Of a stretch of 64,000 nt of DNA, positions 33,996 to 45,779 are shown piece after piece. The number at the start of each line of letters is the position of its first letter. Position 1 is the first letter of the stretch. Location: assembly GCA_030248215.1 (NCBI GenBank), contig JASANG010003930.1:186001-250000 (forward strand), written 5' to 3'. The translations under genes and the position numbers were made by a program. Origin of the DNA: Enoplolaimus lenunculus. Lineage: Eukaryota; Nematoda; Enoplea; Enoplida; Thoracostomopsidae. The notes under the pieces were generated by a model that saw only the letters and a list, made by a program, of their open reading frames with translations, was not told the DNA's origin and did not search any database.

Positions 33996-36900
33996 ATGCT
34001 TCATAATCATTCCATATCGAGTGTGCGCAGAATTGCAGTTTACGTTGTAGCAACGGCAACACTGGTTATGTTATATAGATTTGTTATATTCACACAATCA
34101 ACACAGTTGATCAACGAAGCAAAATTTGTTCAAAATAGTGCCGAAAGCGGCGCAAATCATGACGGTGTACGGTTACGCAATTTAGGGTCTTATCAAACTG
34201 AAGCCGGTGAAGTCAAGCTAGAACCGGGCCGTTCGTATCTGTGGAATCAGCAACTGAACACTCATGAAAGCGTTTCAGAGTACGCTAAACCGTCAATACA
34301 GTTGCCGTATGGCCGAAAAATACTGCCGCGTCTTGAGTCTGCAATGCTTCTGCCGGCGTTTAGCAACGGACTGTTTCCTGGCGGCAGGTTGCCACCACCA
34401 ACGATGTACGACGCCCACAAAATAATGTTTTGTGGCATTCCGAAAAATTCAAATTCACAATTTAGAGGTAAAAATAACCGTATTTTGTTCGAATTAAGTT
34501 ACGGTTAACGTTGTTACAGCCTGTGTCAGTCAGGTGCGTAACCAGGATTTAAGTCCATTGGGTACGTCGTCTTTCGTCATAGTTAACAAGTTTTGTGACC
34601 TCCGGGATCAAGTACGTTATCCGAAATTTTGTTAGTACTTTTTCTTGTCCCCGTAAAAATCCTTAAGGATATATCCTCTCTTTTTCCACCCCTGTATATA
34701 CCCACCCGTGGGGTAGGTTTAACGTCGACAAACTCTTACAAGGCTTTCGCCTGGTTGCCCTTTTTGAAATATTCCTAAGATAACTTTTCTGACATCGGAT
34801 TCGGGATAAAATTGTGCATACGTGGAACTTACAGGGCTGACTCTTTCGTCTAATGTACTTCTTTAAGCGCTGGATATTCGGCCGTTGATTGAAAAATTTG
34901 TCGTCCGATGTTATATAGTTGGCCGTTTCCTGCCTTGCTAATGCTTTTGACTGCGTGCGGACAGCTGAAATTAGATTGGCTTTACTACAACTGGCGACTT
35001 TAGCTTTGTATTTTCTACCAGCACTTCATCTCACACTTCAATCTGTCTTTTTTGTTGATGTTTTTGTCATAATTCTGCTTCATTTTCAAACATATCTTTT
35101 CAACTATTCTCAACGGCTTCCATCACCTTTTGCGGAGAACCTATATCATTGCAAGTCGATACCTGGAAGCTGGTTGGGTAAAATTGGATCAGTATTAGAA
35201 ATGACGCAATATGGACTGTGATCAGTGGAGCGATGAACCGTCGGTCGCCATGCAGAGGGGACGGCAGGTAATTTATCAACCAGCCCTCACAGTTGTCTTC
35301 CTCGCAAGTTTTCATCAACCATTTCTCAGCTATCTAATATCTCTGCTCTTGAAGTCCATTCGATCTGCGGGTAATATGCTGAAGTCACTCTATGCTTGAA
35401 CGCTACAAGCAGCAGACACGTGATTGTTAGTCTGGTTAACAAATTCGCGACGTTGGTTGGATATTAGAATCTCGGCCGCACTTCCATCCATTTTGAAAAA
35501 TAATTGTGGCAGCGCAAATGTACCTGTTGCCTTTTGTTTCACTAAATGGGCCTATCAAATTTATACCCATTGATTTGAAAAACCCGTAGGAACCGACACT
35601 GGTTGTCGTTCTGGCTGCTGTGCTTTGAATTAATATTAATCTTTGCGCAACAGTCGCAAGAACGAATAAATTCCTTAACATCCCGAGTATGTTTGGCCAA
35701 TCGTACCTATTTGAAACTAATTTCATTGTATTGTAAAACCCGATATGGACAATACCATGAACCTCCTCAAGTATTCGTTTTCTGCTTCGTCCTCAATCAC
35801 CAATTATCCGGTAAAAATCAACCGATAAGGCGGCGTGTTCAGCGTAAAACAGTTGGCTTTGCGACGTAGGTAGCGTTTTGAGACTTAGTCGATATCTGCC
35901 GGATACGCCTGATTAATGAGATAATTTCTTATATCTGAATACTGAATGTGTGAAGTCTTCGCCGTTTTTCTAAAATTCAACTAGAAAATAGTTATGTGTG
36001 GATTCTGAAGATTTGCCAATGCCAAACCTATGCCAATACTCACGAAACGTGCCGATTATTGCCGACACTCGATTAATCAGGCAGATCCGTACAGTAGTAA
36101 ACAAATATCAAGTAGAGTTTTCGACATAATCACACGTATATGCCGTAGGAAGCTACTAGCTATGTAAACCAGTGATCTGCTCCAAGTGTGCACATTAAGC
36201 ATCTGTAAGCGTATTGAATGACCATATCTCAGTGACGTAATATACCAAGAGCGTTATATATTTAGCATATTTATTTAGTAAACAGCTCTAGTCATTCCTA
36301 CTGCAACCTTCGGCTGGATTGAAACGGGAGTCATTTTTTCATAGCGGTCAATATTTCGTTCCTATATTGGCCGTGTAAAACTGATCGGCTGACCTGTTAC
36401 AATATTTTAAAACCTGATTTGTTTTGAACCCTGTTAGCATGAGTGTTCCAAACCCCTACATGTCTTACAATTCAAAAAATTGTTGTATAATTAGGTGTTT
36501 TAGCTGTGTTATGCAGAACAGTTTCGAATGTGGATGGTAAACGATTTCGCGAAAATCCTTACAGAGTTCACTATGACAAATTTTGTACGCAAGGAGAAAT
36601 ACAACTTCCAAATGATCCTACAAGCAACATGTAAGCTACAATGAAATTTGATACGCAACATGTAAGCAACGCTATTAACGTTTAGAAGTGGTGTCTTGGT
36701 TTCCAACCCCATCCTTTGTAAATTTTGTCCAAGGTGTTCAGAACCTTTTTCTGTTGGAAAGACACGATCCTGTGCCCGTAGGTTTAAGCTTCGAATGTAT
36801 ACATGCAGTTAGCACGGTAAATAATTTACACAATAAGTCTAAAATTCACTGATTTTAAGAATAGTCAATTAAAAGGAAATATTGATCTTAAAGTATTGAT

Positions 36901-38184
36901 CAACTGTTTTTAGCACACACGTAATATGGCGAGACACATCATATCATAAACTTGCAATAGTTCGTGATCCGATTGATCGGTTTATATCCGGTTTCATTGA
37001 TAAATGTATCCGTCTGCGAAAGCCATGCTATCATTGTCCAAACGACACTGTGACGTGCTTTGTCGACAAAACTCTAGAAACAATGCAAAAGTTATCACAA
37101 AGTAAACACGTTCCAAACATGGCAACACACCATATCAATCATTTCTTGCCGCAATTTTGGTTCTGCGATTTTCAATCGCATCTGCATCAGTATACACTGT
37201 TGTATTACAATAAACAACAGCGATTTCGAGAGCTTGCAAGGCGTTTGCTGCTCAAATGGCAAGTGCCAGCGTCGTTGATCCGAAGAGGTTGGGGTAAAAA
37301 TCAGTAAGTCTCCATTTTCAAGTTTTCACTATAGTTCACGTCTCTATAGCGGCAGATCCAGGGAGTTAAGAGACGCGATGTATTTTTCGCTACCTCTCTC
37401 GTATTGAATATTGTTCGATAAAAATGGTTTAACCAGAAGTAAATGCGCTTCCAGCGCAATTTTCAAAAATTAAAGTATCCAAATTTTTGATAAATACGCT
37501 ATAAAACTGTTAAACTTTGACACCCAAACCGTATCCTTCAATCACCGGAATATTGTGGATTTAAAACTGATTTTTATATCCACTCTTTTTTAAAACTTCA
37601 GAATGTGCCGTACGCCGTAACTTTTACGTTTGCGCTTATGCGTAGGATCAGGCTTAGATTAAGGGTTAGTGTTCAATAATAGGTTGCATAGGGCGGGGGT
37701 TTGAGGCGACAGCCCCTGTCCCGCTATGGGTGTTGGAAATTTGTGGGAACCCAGTGAAAAAAATTTTCAAGGTAAGGGAGTTTTCTTTTGTGGTGGAAAG
37801 GTAAAAAGTGCCAAAAAACGGCAAATTTTAGTCAATATAACACGTTTTTAAGTATCGGGATATTTTCTTCAGCGCTGTTTTCTGTTGAACTTTAACATAA
37901 ATAATGTTTTCATTTCTGTATACAGATCAGTTCCATTCCTTGAAGTACAAACGCGCCACACCAGCGACCCGGAACTTGTGTACGATATTCAGTCAGAAAT
38001 CTTGTCAAATTTAACAATACTCAACCAATTATTCTCAACGTACTACGTCGATTATTACTATTTTAAATTTCCACTTCCGCGTCAAACGATAAAGTTGTGC
38101 ACGGACGCAGGTCCTAGCGCTGATCAAGAATTTGACGTCTGCTATGCGCTTAAACATCGCGTTATGACAGTTTATGATAACTGA
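33996..38184 (+). CDS. Carbohydrate sulfotransferase A (Sulfotransfer_2-like)
   Basis: Predicted to transfer sulfate from PAPS to a glycan in the Golgi. Exons: 33996-34467, 36522-36630, 36914-37303, 37926-38184 (TGA), giving 409 aa with intron phases 1, 2, 2 and GT-AG sites throughout. Residues about 13-32 are a single hydrophobic segment after a short basic N-terminus, giving type II topology. The 5'-phosphosulfate loop is FCGIPKNSNSQFR (about 145-157, end of exon 1). The 3'-phosphate site is KLAIVRDPIDRFISGF (about 206-221). A cysteine-rich stretch follows (DKCIRLRKPCYHCPND). The first in-frame ATG was taken as start; an upstream TTG is unlikely in a eukaryote. Gene B next door is the paralogue. 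Intron 1 holds an antisense integrase fossil. Substrate unknown. Confidence 0.85.
34680..35870 (-). mobile_element. Integrase fossil of an LTR element
   Basis: Antisense within intron 1 of sulfotransferase A. Recognisable integrase pieces include a zinc-binding-like CDCC region, FKSMGINLIGPFSETKGNRY of the catalytic core, a HRVTSAYYPQ block typical of Ty3/Gypsy integrases, and a C-terminal KLDERW-like remnant. No LTR, RT or gag is seen here. It is an isolated, heavily broken fragment with many interruptions, probably old. Confidence 0.65.
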
Positions 38185-39015
38185 AATGCTGATTCCGGAC
38201 GTGGTGTTTTTAGAGACAGCGACCGAATGAAGCACACTCGGTATAGTGCTGGTTAGCGCACAAATGTTTGAAAAGCTTGCGCTGGAGAGCGATAATACGA
38301 ACGCGGCGTCTAGGATTTTGAAATTAATTATCAGAAACTGTTATAGCGTGATTCGGTGTTGTACATAGTACGAGGGTGGAAGTACTAAATTCTGTTGAAG
38401 CAAGTCAAACCGAACGAGCACAACATGTTTTATAGTATAATTCTTGTATAAACAACTCCTTATAAATCTGCGCGCAAAATAACAGCGCCAAAAGGGAGCT
38501 ATCGGAATATATGGGTTTGTTTGCTTTTGTTATTGTTGCCCAGGGTTTTGGGAGCTAACCTGTTTTGAATTTTTTTATATCAAAATATAACCTGACTTTT
38601 TAAAATATTGGTTATGTCCCTGCTTATCGCGACGGACGAATTTGAATGTGATTATTTTCGATTGTTAAAGTTCTACATTATCTTCAGTTATTATGGAGTA
38701 TATATAGAACAATTAAAAAGTTATGTTTTCAATAGTGTGCAATTCTTAAAAAGGAATTTTGCAACAAATAGCTTATACAAGAAAAGAAAAACAGATGACA
38801 AGTACTTGTACCAAAGATGACGAGATGGTGGAGCTGAATAATCAGTGCGACAATTCAAATGCAAACATTTGCATGACATCACAAAGAAAGTTTTATAAAA
38901 TATATATTCCTCAGCGTGTAGAAACGGGATCTCTAGTCAACCAAACTGTTTTAGCAGTTACACTACGAAACGTCCAGAAAACGTGCACTTGTATATATAT
39001 GTTAGTGTTGTGCAT
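38185..39015. other. Spacer downstream of sulfotransferase A
   Basis: No supported gene. A canonical AATAAA close to the stop codon of A was not seen, so its 3' end is undefined. Confidence 0.4.
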
Positions 39016-39595
39016 CGGCCAGAAACCGGCCGGCCAGTGATTGGCCGACCAGCCAAGGTATTGGAGATATAGCCACAGGCAAAGTTTTTAAATGCAGATA
39101 ACCAGGACACAGTTTATTATAATTAAATATCTAAGCCAAAATGGGTTGAGTTGACACTTGAATCCCCCTCGGCGGCGCCCTTGGTTATTGTATATAAATA
39201 AATTTAATAGGCTACCGCTCCCTAAACCCCTGCGATTTCAAAGCATTCCAAGCAGGATGGGTGTTCGTATTAGCTGCATGAAGGGAGAGTGATCGGCATT
39301 ATTTTGCACAAATGTGGTATATAAAATATTTGGAAACAATGTGGTAAACTCTCTTCTATTAAAGCTTATACGATACGAATGAACTTGTCCTTAATAGTGA
39401 ACGTAAATATTTCACAATGATGTCGTTTCTTGTTCAGATAATGAGCCTAGGTAAAATGATTGGTATTGCTTCTAGAATGTGACGATATATACCATTGTAA
39501 AAATGCCTGATAATTTTTAAAATCTGTTTATTGGCCAGCCGGTTGGTCGAACTTCCCGCTGGCCGCCGACTCGCCGGCCAACGGAAAAACTGGTA
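39012..39595. repeat. Repeat with GGCCGG-rich ends
   Basis: Two GC-rich patches, CGGCCAGAAACCGGCCGGCC at the left and CTGGCCGCCGACTCGCCGGC at the right, enclose about 500 bp of AT-rich DNA. A similar patch lies near 17.9 kb. They may be the ends of one non-autonomous element, but no target duplication was found. Confidence 0.4.
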
Positions 39596-41231
39596 ATTAC
39601 ACAACAACAAAACGGTTATTTAATTTGCGAAACTGTGCAATTCAGGATAATGTGTGATGTATTGTTTAAGGGAGTCTATTTAGTCAGTTAATAGAGAGTC
39701 AGACAAAAACTTTGAACATTTCATGTAAAATTTATCCAATCTGTGAACCAGAGCTCATTTTCTGCCACAGTCATTACCATTGTACAGAGCGGTGCGTCCT
39801 GAAAATTGTTTGCAACGTAACGCAAAAAATACATATTTGCATTGCAGAATTATATAACAACCGTAACTGAACAAATTGCACAAAATGAAAAACTTTTTAG
39901 AAATTTTGCTGTGTATTTCTAAAGTTTTTATTGCTGAAATATTATCTTTTTTAATTCTGTTGTTTTGTATATCGACATTAATTGACCTCTATTTAATTTT
40001 AGGTACAGAAGATTTCGTTTTTGGTAACTTTTAGTAGGGAAAGGGCAAAAAGCGGCAACTTAAATGTTAACAAATAGATGTTTCAATATAAATTGTTGTC
40101 TGAAATTTGTGACACAGCGCCGGTTGAGCAAACTGCAATCAAAATAGCTTGAGACCTATGCGCAACACACATCTTGGACCAAACACAAATGCTGAAACGG
40201 CGTACCTACCAGTTCGTTCAGGACGTGTTCTTTCCAAACTTACGCAAATTTCACTATCAGATAAGTATATAATATCCACTAATGATACACTGTACGGTAG
40301 GAAATGTTCAAGGTTCTTTTTTGTGCCACTACATTTTTCTAAGCATCACGACGGCACCGAGATAAAAATGATGCGGTTTTGGCTTCTATCAACAGAAAAA
40401 TGTAATTACAACTGGTCGACAAATGTTTGTTCAGTTGCTTTCACTGGCATTGTTTTACACGATTTCATAACATTTATTACTATCTAGTTTGTATCATAGG
40501 AACTGCAAAAATAACGGGAAGAAAAAGAACGGATAGCTATCAAAAGTAGTGGAATTAGGCATGAAGCGGCGGCAGGGTTAAATAACAGGATGCGACCCCA
40601 GGTGAAAAAGACCACAGTCGGAGGTCAACAAAGTTTGCTAGAGTCGTTTAATTACCAAAATTTCTGGAATCTCTGCCCTGGCAGAAATTCTGCCGGGCCG
40701 GAGGTCGATTTTCTGCCGGCGTCGGAGCCGGATACCGATTTCCGGTTGTACCCTGGTAAAAAGGTGTTGCTGCGCTAATGGACTCATGTCACATACATAA
40801 GTAAGTACTGCTGCAGCACAGATAGTAATCTGAGCTGTCTTTTTTGTTATCCTTACATGTGACGATTACCCAAAAATGGCCGTATTTATTACCGGAAATG
40901 TAATAGAAGTCATTTTGACAGTCACTAATTTTTCGAAATCGAAAATACTGAAGTTAGATATATAGATACAAGGTCAAAATTTTCCGGGATAAAAGCTGAA
41001 GGCATAGCACCTCATGTCGTTCGTGTTAAAAATATATAAAACAGATAAAAAATTTGCAAATCTCAAAAATTAGTAAATTTTCTGCGAAATGAACAGCCGA
41101 TTAAACTTTCTGCCTACCAAAACAGTGATCTAAAATTTGACGCGAACATTATACATTAGGTGTGCCTGCTACTGAGCGTAGAAAACAATTTACACGTTAA
41201 GTAATAAACTATATTAGAACAGTCACGCAAG
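39596..41231. other. Spacer before sulfotransferase B
   Basis: Apart from the small hAT-like element at 40586-40755, nothing is recognised. No promoter could be assigned. Confidence 0.4.
40586..40755. mobile_element. Short hAT-like element, CCGG-rich
   Basis: The ends CAGGATGCGACC and GGTTGTACCCTG, with subterminal GTCGGAGCCGGATACCGAT, resemble the CCGG-rich MITEs but enclose only 170 bp. The 8 bp flanks (ttaaataa/gtaaaaag) match weakly. Confidence 0.45.
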
Positions 41232-44200
41232 ATGATAAATCAACTGACTGTACGTAAATCCCGGTATATTGTAGCAGTTTGTTTTGGTGTTGCGCTTGTT
41301 GCAATATTATCGATGATTTGTACTGTAATTCAACAACGTTCAAACTCAAATCCAAACTTGGCTTCCAATAGCCCAGATATTCCTGATTCATTGCTTGAAC
41401 AATATCTTAGCGTAACCGCACCACAACTCATACCAGACCTTGCCGCATTGTGTGCAGAAAGTCAAGCACCAGCAGTGAAACAAGCGACAAAGCAACAAAG
41501 TTCGGTGTTGGAATCGAGAATCAGCTTAGACGACGTTCTGTATGAACCAGCGTTCAGTTACGGACTTTGGCCAGTTGGAAATATTCCACCACCAACGATG
41601 TATTCTACTCATAAAATCATGTTCTGTGGCATACCAAAGAATTCTAATTCGCAATTTCGAGGTATCAAAATGTTAAAATTTTTAAACTTGCTAATGTCAA
41701 ACAATATAATGCAAAATATTGTCAGAAATTGTTCCAGGCTTGTTTTCGAGAGCTACCAGCAATTTAAGTTTTCCAACTTGCCTCTAGATGCAAAATACCT
41801 TACTGAAATGCCAGAACTTGAAAAAAAAACAAAAAAATTTTAATATCAAATTTACCGCAACCTCTGCCAAAAAAATCGGAGTCGAAGGTATTCTGCCCGC
41901 TAACCATAAGTTTCAGTTTAAGTATTGCTGCTTACGCGTCGAGCCAATGTTTCTGTTGCGTTAAGTTTATCAACAATTTTAAAGCTATTAGACGAAATTG
42001 TGATGTTATCATCACCACGTAATAATTACCGCACGTTCGAACACGTGAAACAGGTTAAATTTTATGACGTATAAATGTTTCATAGAAGCTTACAATGTAT
42101 TTTCCAGCCAAATAGCTGGAAAATCCTGGATCCGTTACTGCATATGATATTCGCTCCAACTAAGCTGTTTTTATTTTGTAACCAACATTTCATTCGCTGA
42201 AAAAAGCTCACCAAACACAAAGCGACGGCCTCTGGAATCCATTGTAACTCTATGCAGTACCTCCAAATGCAAACGTCACTCCTTTTGCCGAAATTTCAAC
42301 TCATCGTGCCACTACACAAAACCTGAAAACTATGTTCGTAAAGGCATAGAAGCCCAAATTTTTAAGCCATGTTAATATTTTAAGCTATTCTTTGCCGAAC
42401 AGTGACAAATGGAACAAAATACGTAAATAATCCGTACAACGTGCATTATGACAAATTTTGTATAGAAGGCGAAATTTTAATGCCAAATGATCCGACTGCA
42501 TACGTGTAAGTGTTCTGTACAGTGCAAAAAGTTAATTTAAAATGAATGGCCAATGCAGAGAACAGGGTTATAACAGTAGTATATATGCATACTCCTAAAC
42601 TTAATTCTAAGCAAAAATTAAACTAATGCTTAAGTTTACTCTCTCACAGTCCCACAGAAAGCGTTCCACCCCTGATCTGTACATTGGCCAAATGAATGGA
42701 CGGAATTGACAATGGCAAATACCAACGGCACTTTGTTACAGGATGTGATATATTCCATATCGGAATTTTATACGGGACTGGAAAAACTCTCTTAACAGAT
42801 TTTATAAAAACATTATTGAGTCCCAAAGGTCAACAAATTTTTATGAGCTGATACCCTTACCAATTAAAATCCTGGTTTGCATCCCTGCAAGTGGAAACTA
42901 AGTACCAATGTAAAATTTAATCTGATTATTCATGAGTCAAGTTTGACAGGTGGTCCATGTAAACTCTAAAGCAGTGCCCACTAATGCTACGCCCAGTCCT
43001 AAATACAGGCTGGACCGGTCGAGCCAAGATCCAGCGAGCCCGGGCCAAGATCCGGTGTGCCCGGGCCAAGATCCGGCGGGCGTGGGTTATGGCCCGGGCG
43101 CACATTTTGAGCTCACGGGCCTAACCAGGCCGGGGCCGGGCCGCCAGCTGAAATAAATCGCAGTTGTTCCCTATGCCAGAGCGTAAGCCTTATGGCCATG
43201 TAAAAAGCTTTTATGCAAATCGTTATAACATGAGGAGGACATTTTTCACATTAAGTTGGATTCTCTTTGCTTTTGGTGGGATATATGGGCCGGCCAAACC
43301 TCTGCAATTGGCTCCGAGACTTAAGAGTAAAGATGACGTCAAAAAATCATTAAACGTTATCTTCAGTTTTCATTAAAGACCGTCGAATGCATAATTAACC
43401 GGTGACTCATTGCTACAACTCACAGTTTGTTGGTAAAAATCAATCCATTCGAAATTGTGATTGTTAATTTTTATAACTTTATGTCCGAGGTCTCGCCCAG
43501 ATCCGCCACTGAGACAACACAACAAACGTACGTAAAACCTGGACATTGGTCTAAAATTGATTTCCTGCTATTCGGTTGGACATTTTGCACGGGAACGTTT
43601 ATATTTTGTTTATATTTTCCCTATATTTTGTTTATATTTTCTCACGACAGATTGACATGTATGACAAGTACTGGATTTGCAACCAAAATACCGTTTGTTT
43701 GATGTTTTGTTTTGTGCTCGAAAAATATGAAATTTTCGGGCCCGGGCAATTAAAAACCGGGCCGGTTCCAACCCTGCCTAAGCATCAACCTAAGCGGAAG
43801 CCTAAATATAAAGACTAATCTTAATTTCAAAGACTAGGTGTACGCCTGAGGCTCCCAGTCTCTAAGCATTACCGCTGTTCCCGTTCCCAATAGACTATCA
43901 CCACTTTCTAGTAATTATTCATACCGGTTTCCAGTCTCCAAGCATTACCGCTGTTCCCGTTCCCAATAGGCTATAACCACTTTCTAGTAATTCACACCGG
44001 TTTGAGTCCAATAAATACCAAATATTCGTGTTTGGGGTAATAAACCAATGAACGTAGGGTAAACTTGTTAAATTTTAGGCATTATTCACTGTCAATACTA
44101 TATACAGCACTTTATGCCAAATACCTTAAGATCGCAAATTAACACCTTCTGTTTCGTATCATCGCTAAACCTGAGTAGGTTACGGCTATTTAAAATTATT

Positions 44201-45694
44201 TTTACAGAACCAAAGCAATGTGGGAAGATCGCTCTGTTCACAAACTGGCGATAATACGTGACCCTGTTGATCGTTTCATATCTGGTTTCATTGACAAATG
44301 TATTCGGCTCGGAAAATTATGCCACGGCTGCCCAAAGGAATCTGTCAGTTGTTTTGCGCGACACAATCGTGAAACCATGAAACAGTTATCGCAATCGAAA
44401 CTCGTACCAAACATGACCGATCATAGCATTAATCACTTTTTGCCTCAGTATTGGTTTTGTGATTTTCAATCGTTCAGGCATCCGGCTCAAAACATAACAC
44501 TGATGTATTATTCAAAGACGGAAAATTTTAAACACTTAACCAGAACACTGTTGAAACGTTGGGGTGTGTCACCGGATTTGACAGATCGTGGATGGGGCGA
44601 AAACATGTAAGCGACATGGGGTACGATCTGTACTATGCCCTCAGTTCTGGCTAAAAGTCAACCTCGGCATGATAGATACATGTTCGTACACTACTGACTC
44701 GAATAAGATGTCACTATTTTGAGTTCCAATCAATAGGAGTCCGTATCAATAACTACAGTACTTCAGCGTTGAGAGTCCAAAGTTTTAATTAGAGTTAGTA
44801 AATAAGAATGAATGAGAAGAATGACATAGACTGTTTATATATGCAACAGACACTCAGGCAACACGCATAAACTTATTAAATTCAGAAAAAAATGACATTG
44901 CAATCAACAAAAAGCTTCGGGACAAGTCAATTTTGCCCAAATGAAAGAATATTAAAAAGGTGTTGGTTGTGGATATCTTGAAGCTTGAAATTAAGCTTAA
45001 GCTTAAGCCAAAACAGAATCATTTATAAAACTCGGAAAAAGTTTAACCGAGCCGAACCAAAAATATTTGGAGCAATATTTTACCAGATAGATCCAAGGAA
45101 AAGCTCGAAAAAAGTGAAAAAGTTGAAATTTTTACTGAACCAAACCAAGTAAAAACACGAATAACTTTTGCCGAACCGAACCACAAAAACAGGAAGTTTT
45201 TTCGAAAGGAACACCGAAAAACATAAGCCAAAAAACTGGAGCGCATATGGACTTGTACTCCTGGACATGGTTTATCTACGTTTGATACAGTAGCCCCAAC
45301 ATTTATGTGGGCCACCCTGGAGCTTTCAACTTCATTTTTACGCGTTTGTCGATTGGTATTACGCTATGTTGTTAATCACCTGCATTTTGTAAGCAGAAAA
45401 AAATTTCGACGCGGTGATATTAATATTTTTAGGACGCAGCCATTCCTTGACGTGTCCACCAACCATGCAAGCAGTCCTGATGATTCTGCAAACGTTTTGA
45501 AAGAAATTTTGAATAACATTACTATTTTGAATGACATCTTTGTCGCGTATTACGTCGATTACTATCATTTTAACATGCCAATATCGCGTGCTGCAATTGA
45601 TCTGTGCGCCAATGTACAAAGCGGTGATAATTATGAAATATGCATAGCGTTACAAGAAAAACGTTGGCCTGTGTATCCAATACCGACAGCTTGA
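41232..45694 (+). CDS. Carbohydrate sulfotransferase B (Sulfotransfer_2-like)
   Basis: Paralogue of A with the same predicted role: PAPS-dependent glycan sulfation in the Golgi. Exons: 41232-41661, 42403-42505, 44208-44606, 45433-45694 (TGA), giving 397 aa with intron phases 1, 2, 2 as in A. The single membrane segment is at about residues 12-33 (YIVAVCFGVALVAILSM). The PAPS loop FCGIPKNSNSQFR ends exon 1. The 3'-phosphate site is KLAIIRDPVDRFISGF (about 190-205). The C-terminal exon has ILNDIFVAYYVDYYHFNMP, parallel to A. Exon 2 (VHYDKFCIEGEILMPNDP) is only 103 bp but is supported by its close match to exon 2 of A. Introns carry several transposons. AATAAA at 45757-45762 is a likely polyadenylation signal. 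Confidence 0.88.
42548..42689. mobile_element. GGCCAATG-ended MITE with exact 8 bp duplication
   Basis: The inverted ends GGCCAATGCAGAGAACAGGG and CCCCTGATCTGTACATTGGC (final C at 42689) are flanked by an exact 8 bp repeat, aaatgaat (42540-42547 and 42690-42697). The interior has CCTAAACTTAATTCTAAGC, a decayed telomere-like run. It lies in intron 2 of sulfotransferase B. The 8 bp duplication suggests hAT, although the terminus does not start with CA. Confidence 0.8.
43006..43776. mobile_element. hAT-like element with GC-rich tandem end
   Basis: The left end CAGGCTGGACCGG and right end CCGGTTCCAACCCTG are imperfect inverted repeats. The 8 bp flanks cctaaata/cctaagca agree at six of eight positions. 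The left end carries tandem copies of a GGGCCAAGATCCGG unit (about 43023-43100) with very high GC. It lies in intron 2 of sulfotransferase B and appears to have landed in a telomere-like tract. Confidence 0.6.
43777..43830 (-). repeat. Degenerate TTAGGC telomere-like tract
   Basis: Imperfect CCTAAGC copies (CCTAAGCATCAACCTAAGCG and following), reading as TTAGGC on the minus strand, inside intron 2 of sulfotransferase B. Confidence 0.5.
43855..44003 (+). repeat. Tandem duplication, unit 76 bp
   Basis: Two adjacent copies (43855-43930 and 43931-44003), each starting CCAGTCTC and ending ACCGGTTT, with few differences. A recent local duplication in intron 2 of sulfotransferase B. Confidence 0.9.
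44692..44945 (-). mobile_element. TA-flanked MITE, family 1 variant, copy 6
   Basis: The left end CTACTGACTCGAATAAGATG and interior (GCAACAGACACTCAGGCAAC, TTATTAAATTCAG) match the variant at 31017. The right end is lost. It lies in intron 3 of sulfotransferase B. Confidence 0.55.
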
Positions 45695-45779
45695 ACTTGA
45701 ATTGTCAACTAGTTTTATAATTGTGATTACAAAAATTTAAAATCTTGATGAAAAAGAATAAAATTAAAATTGCATATAT

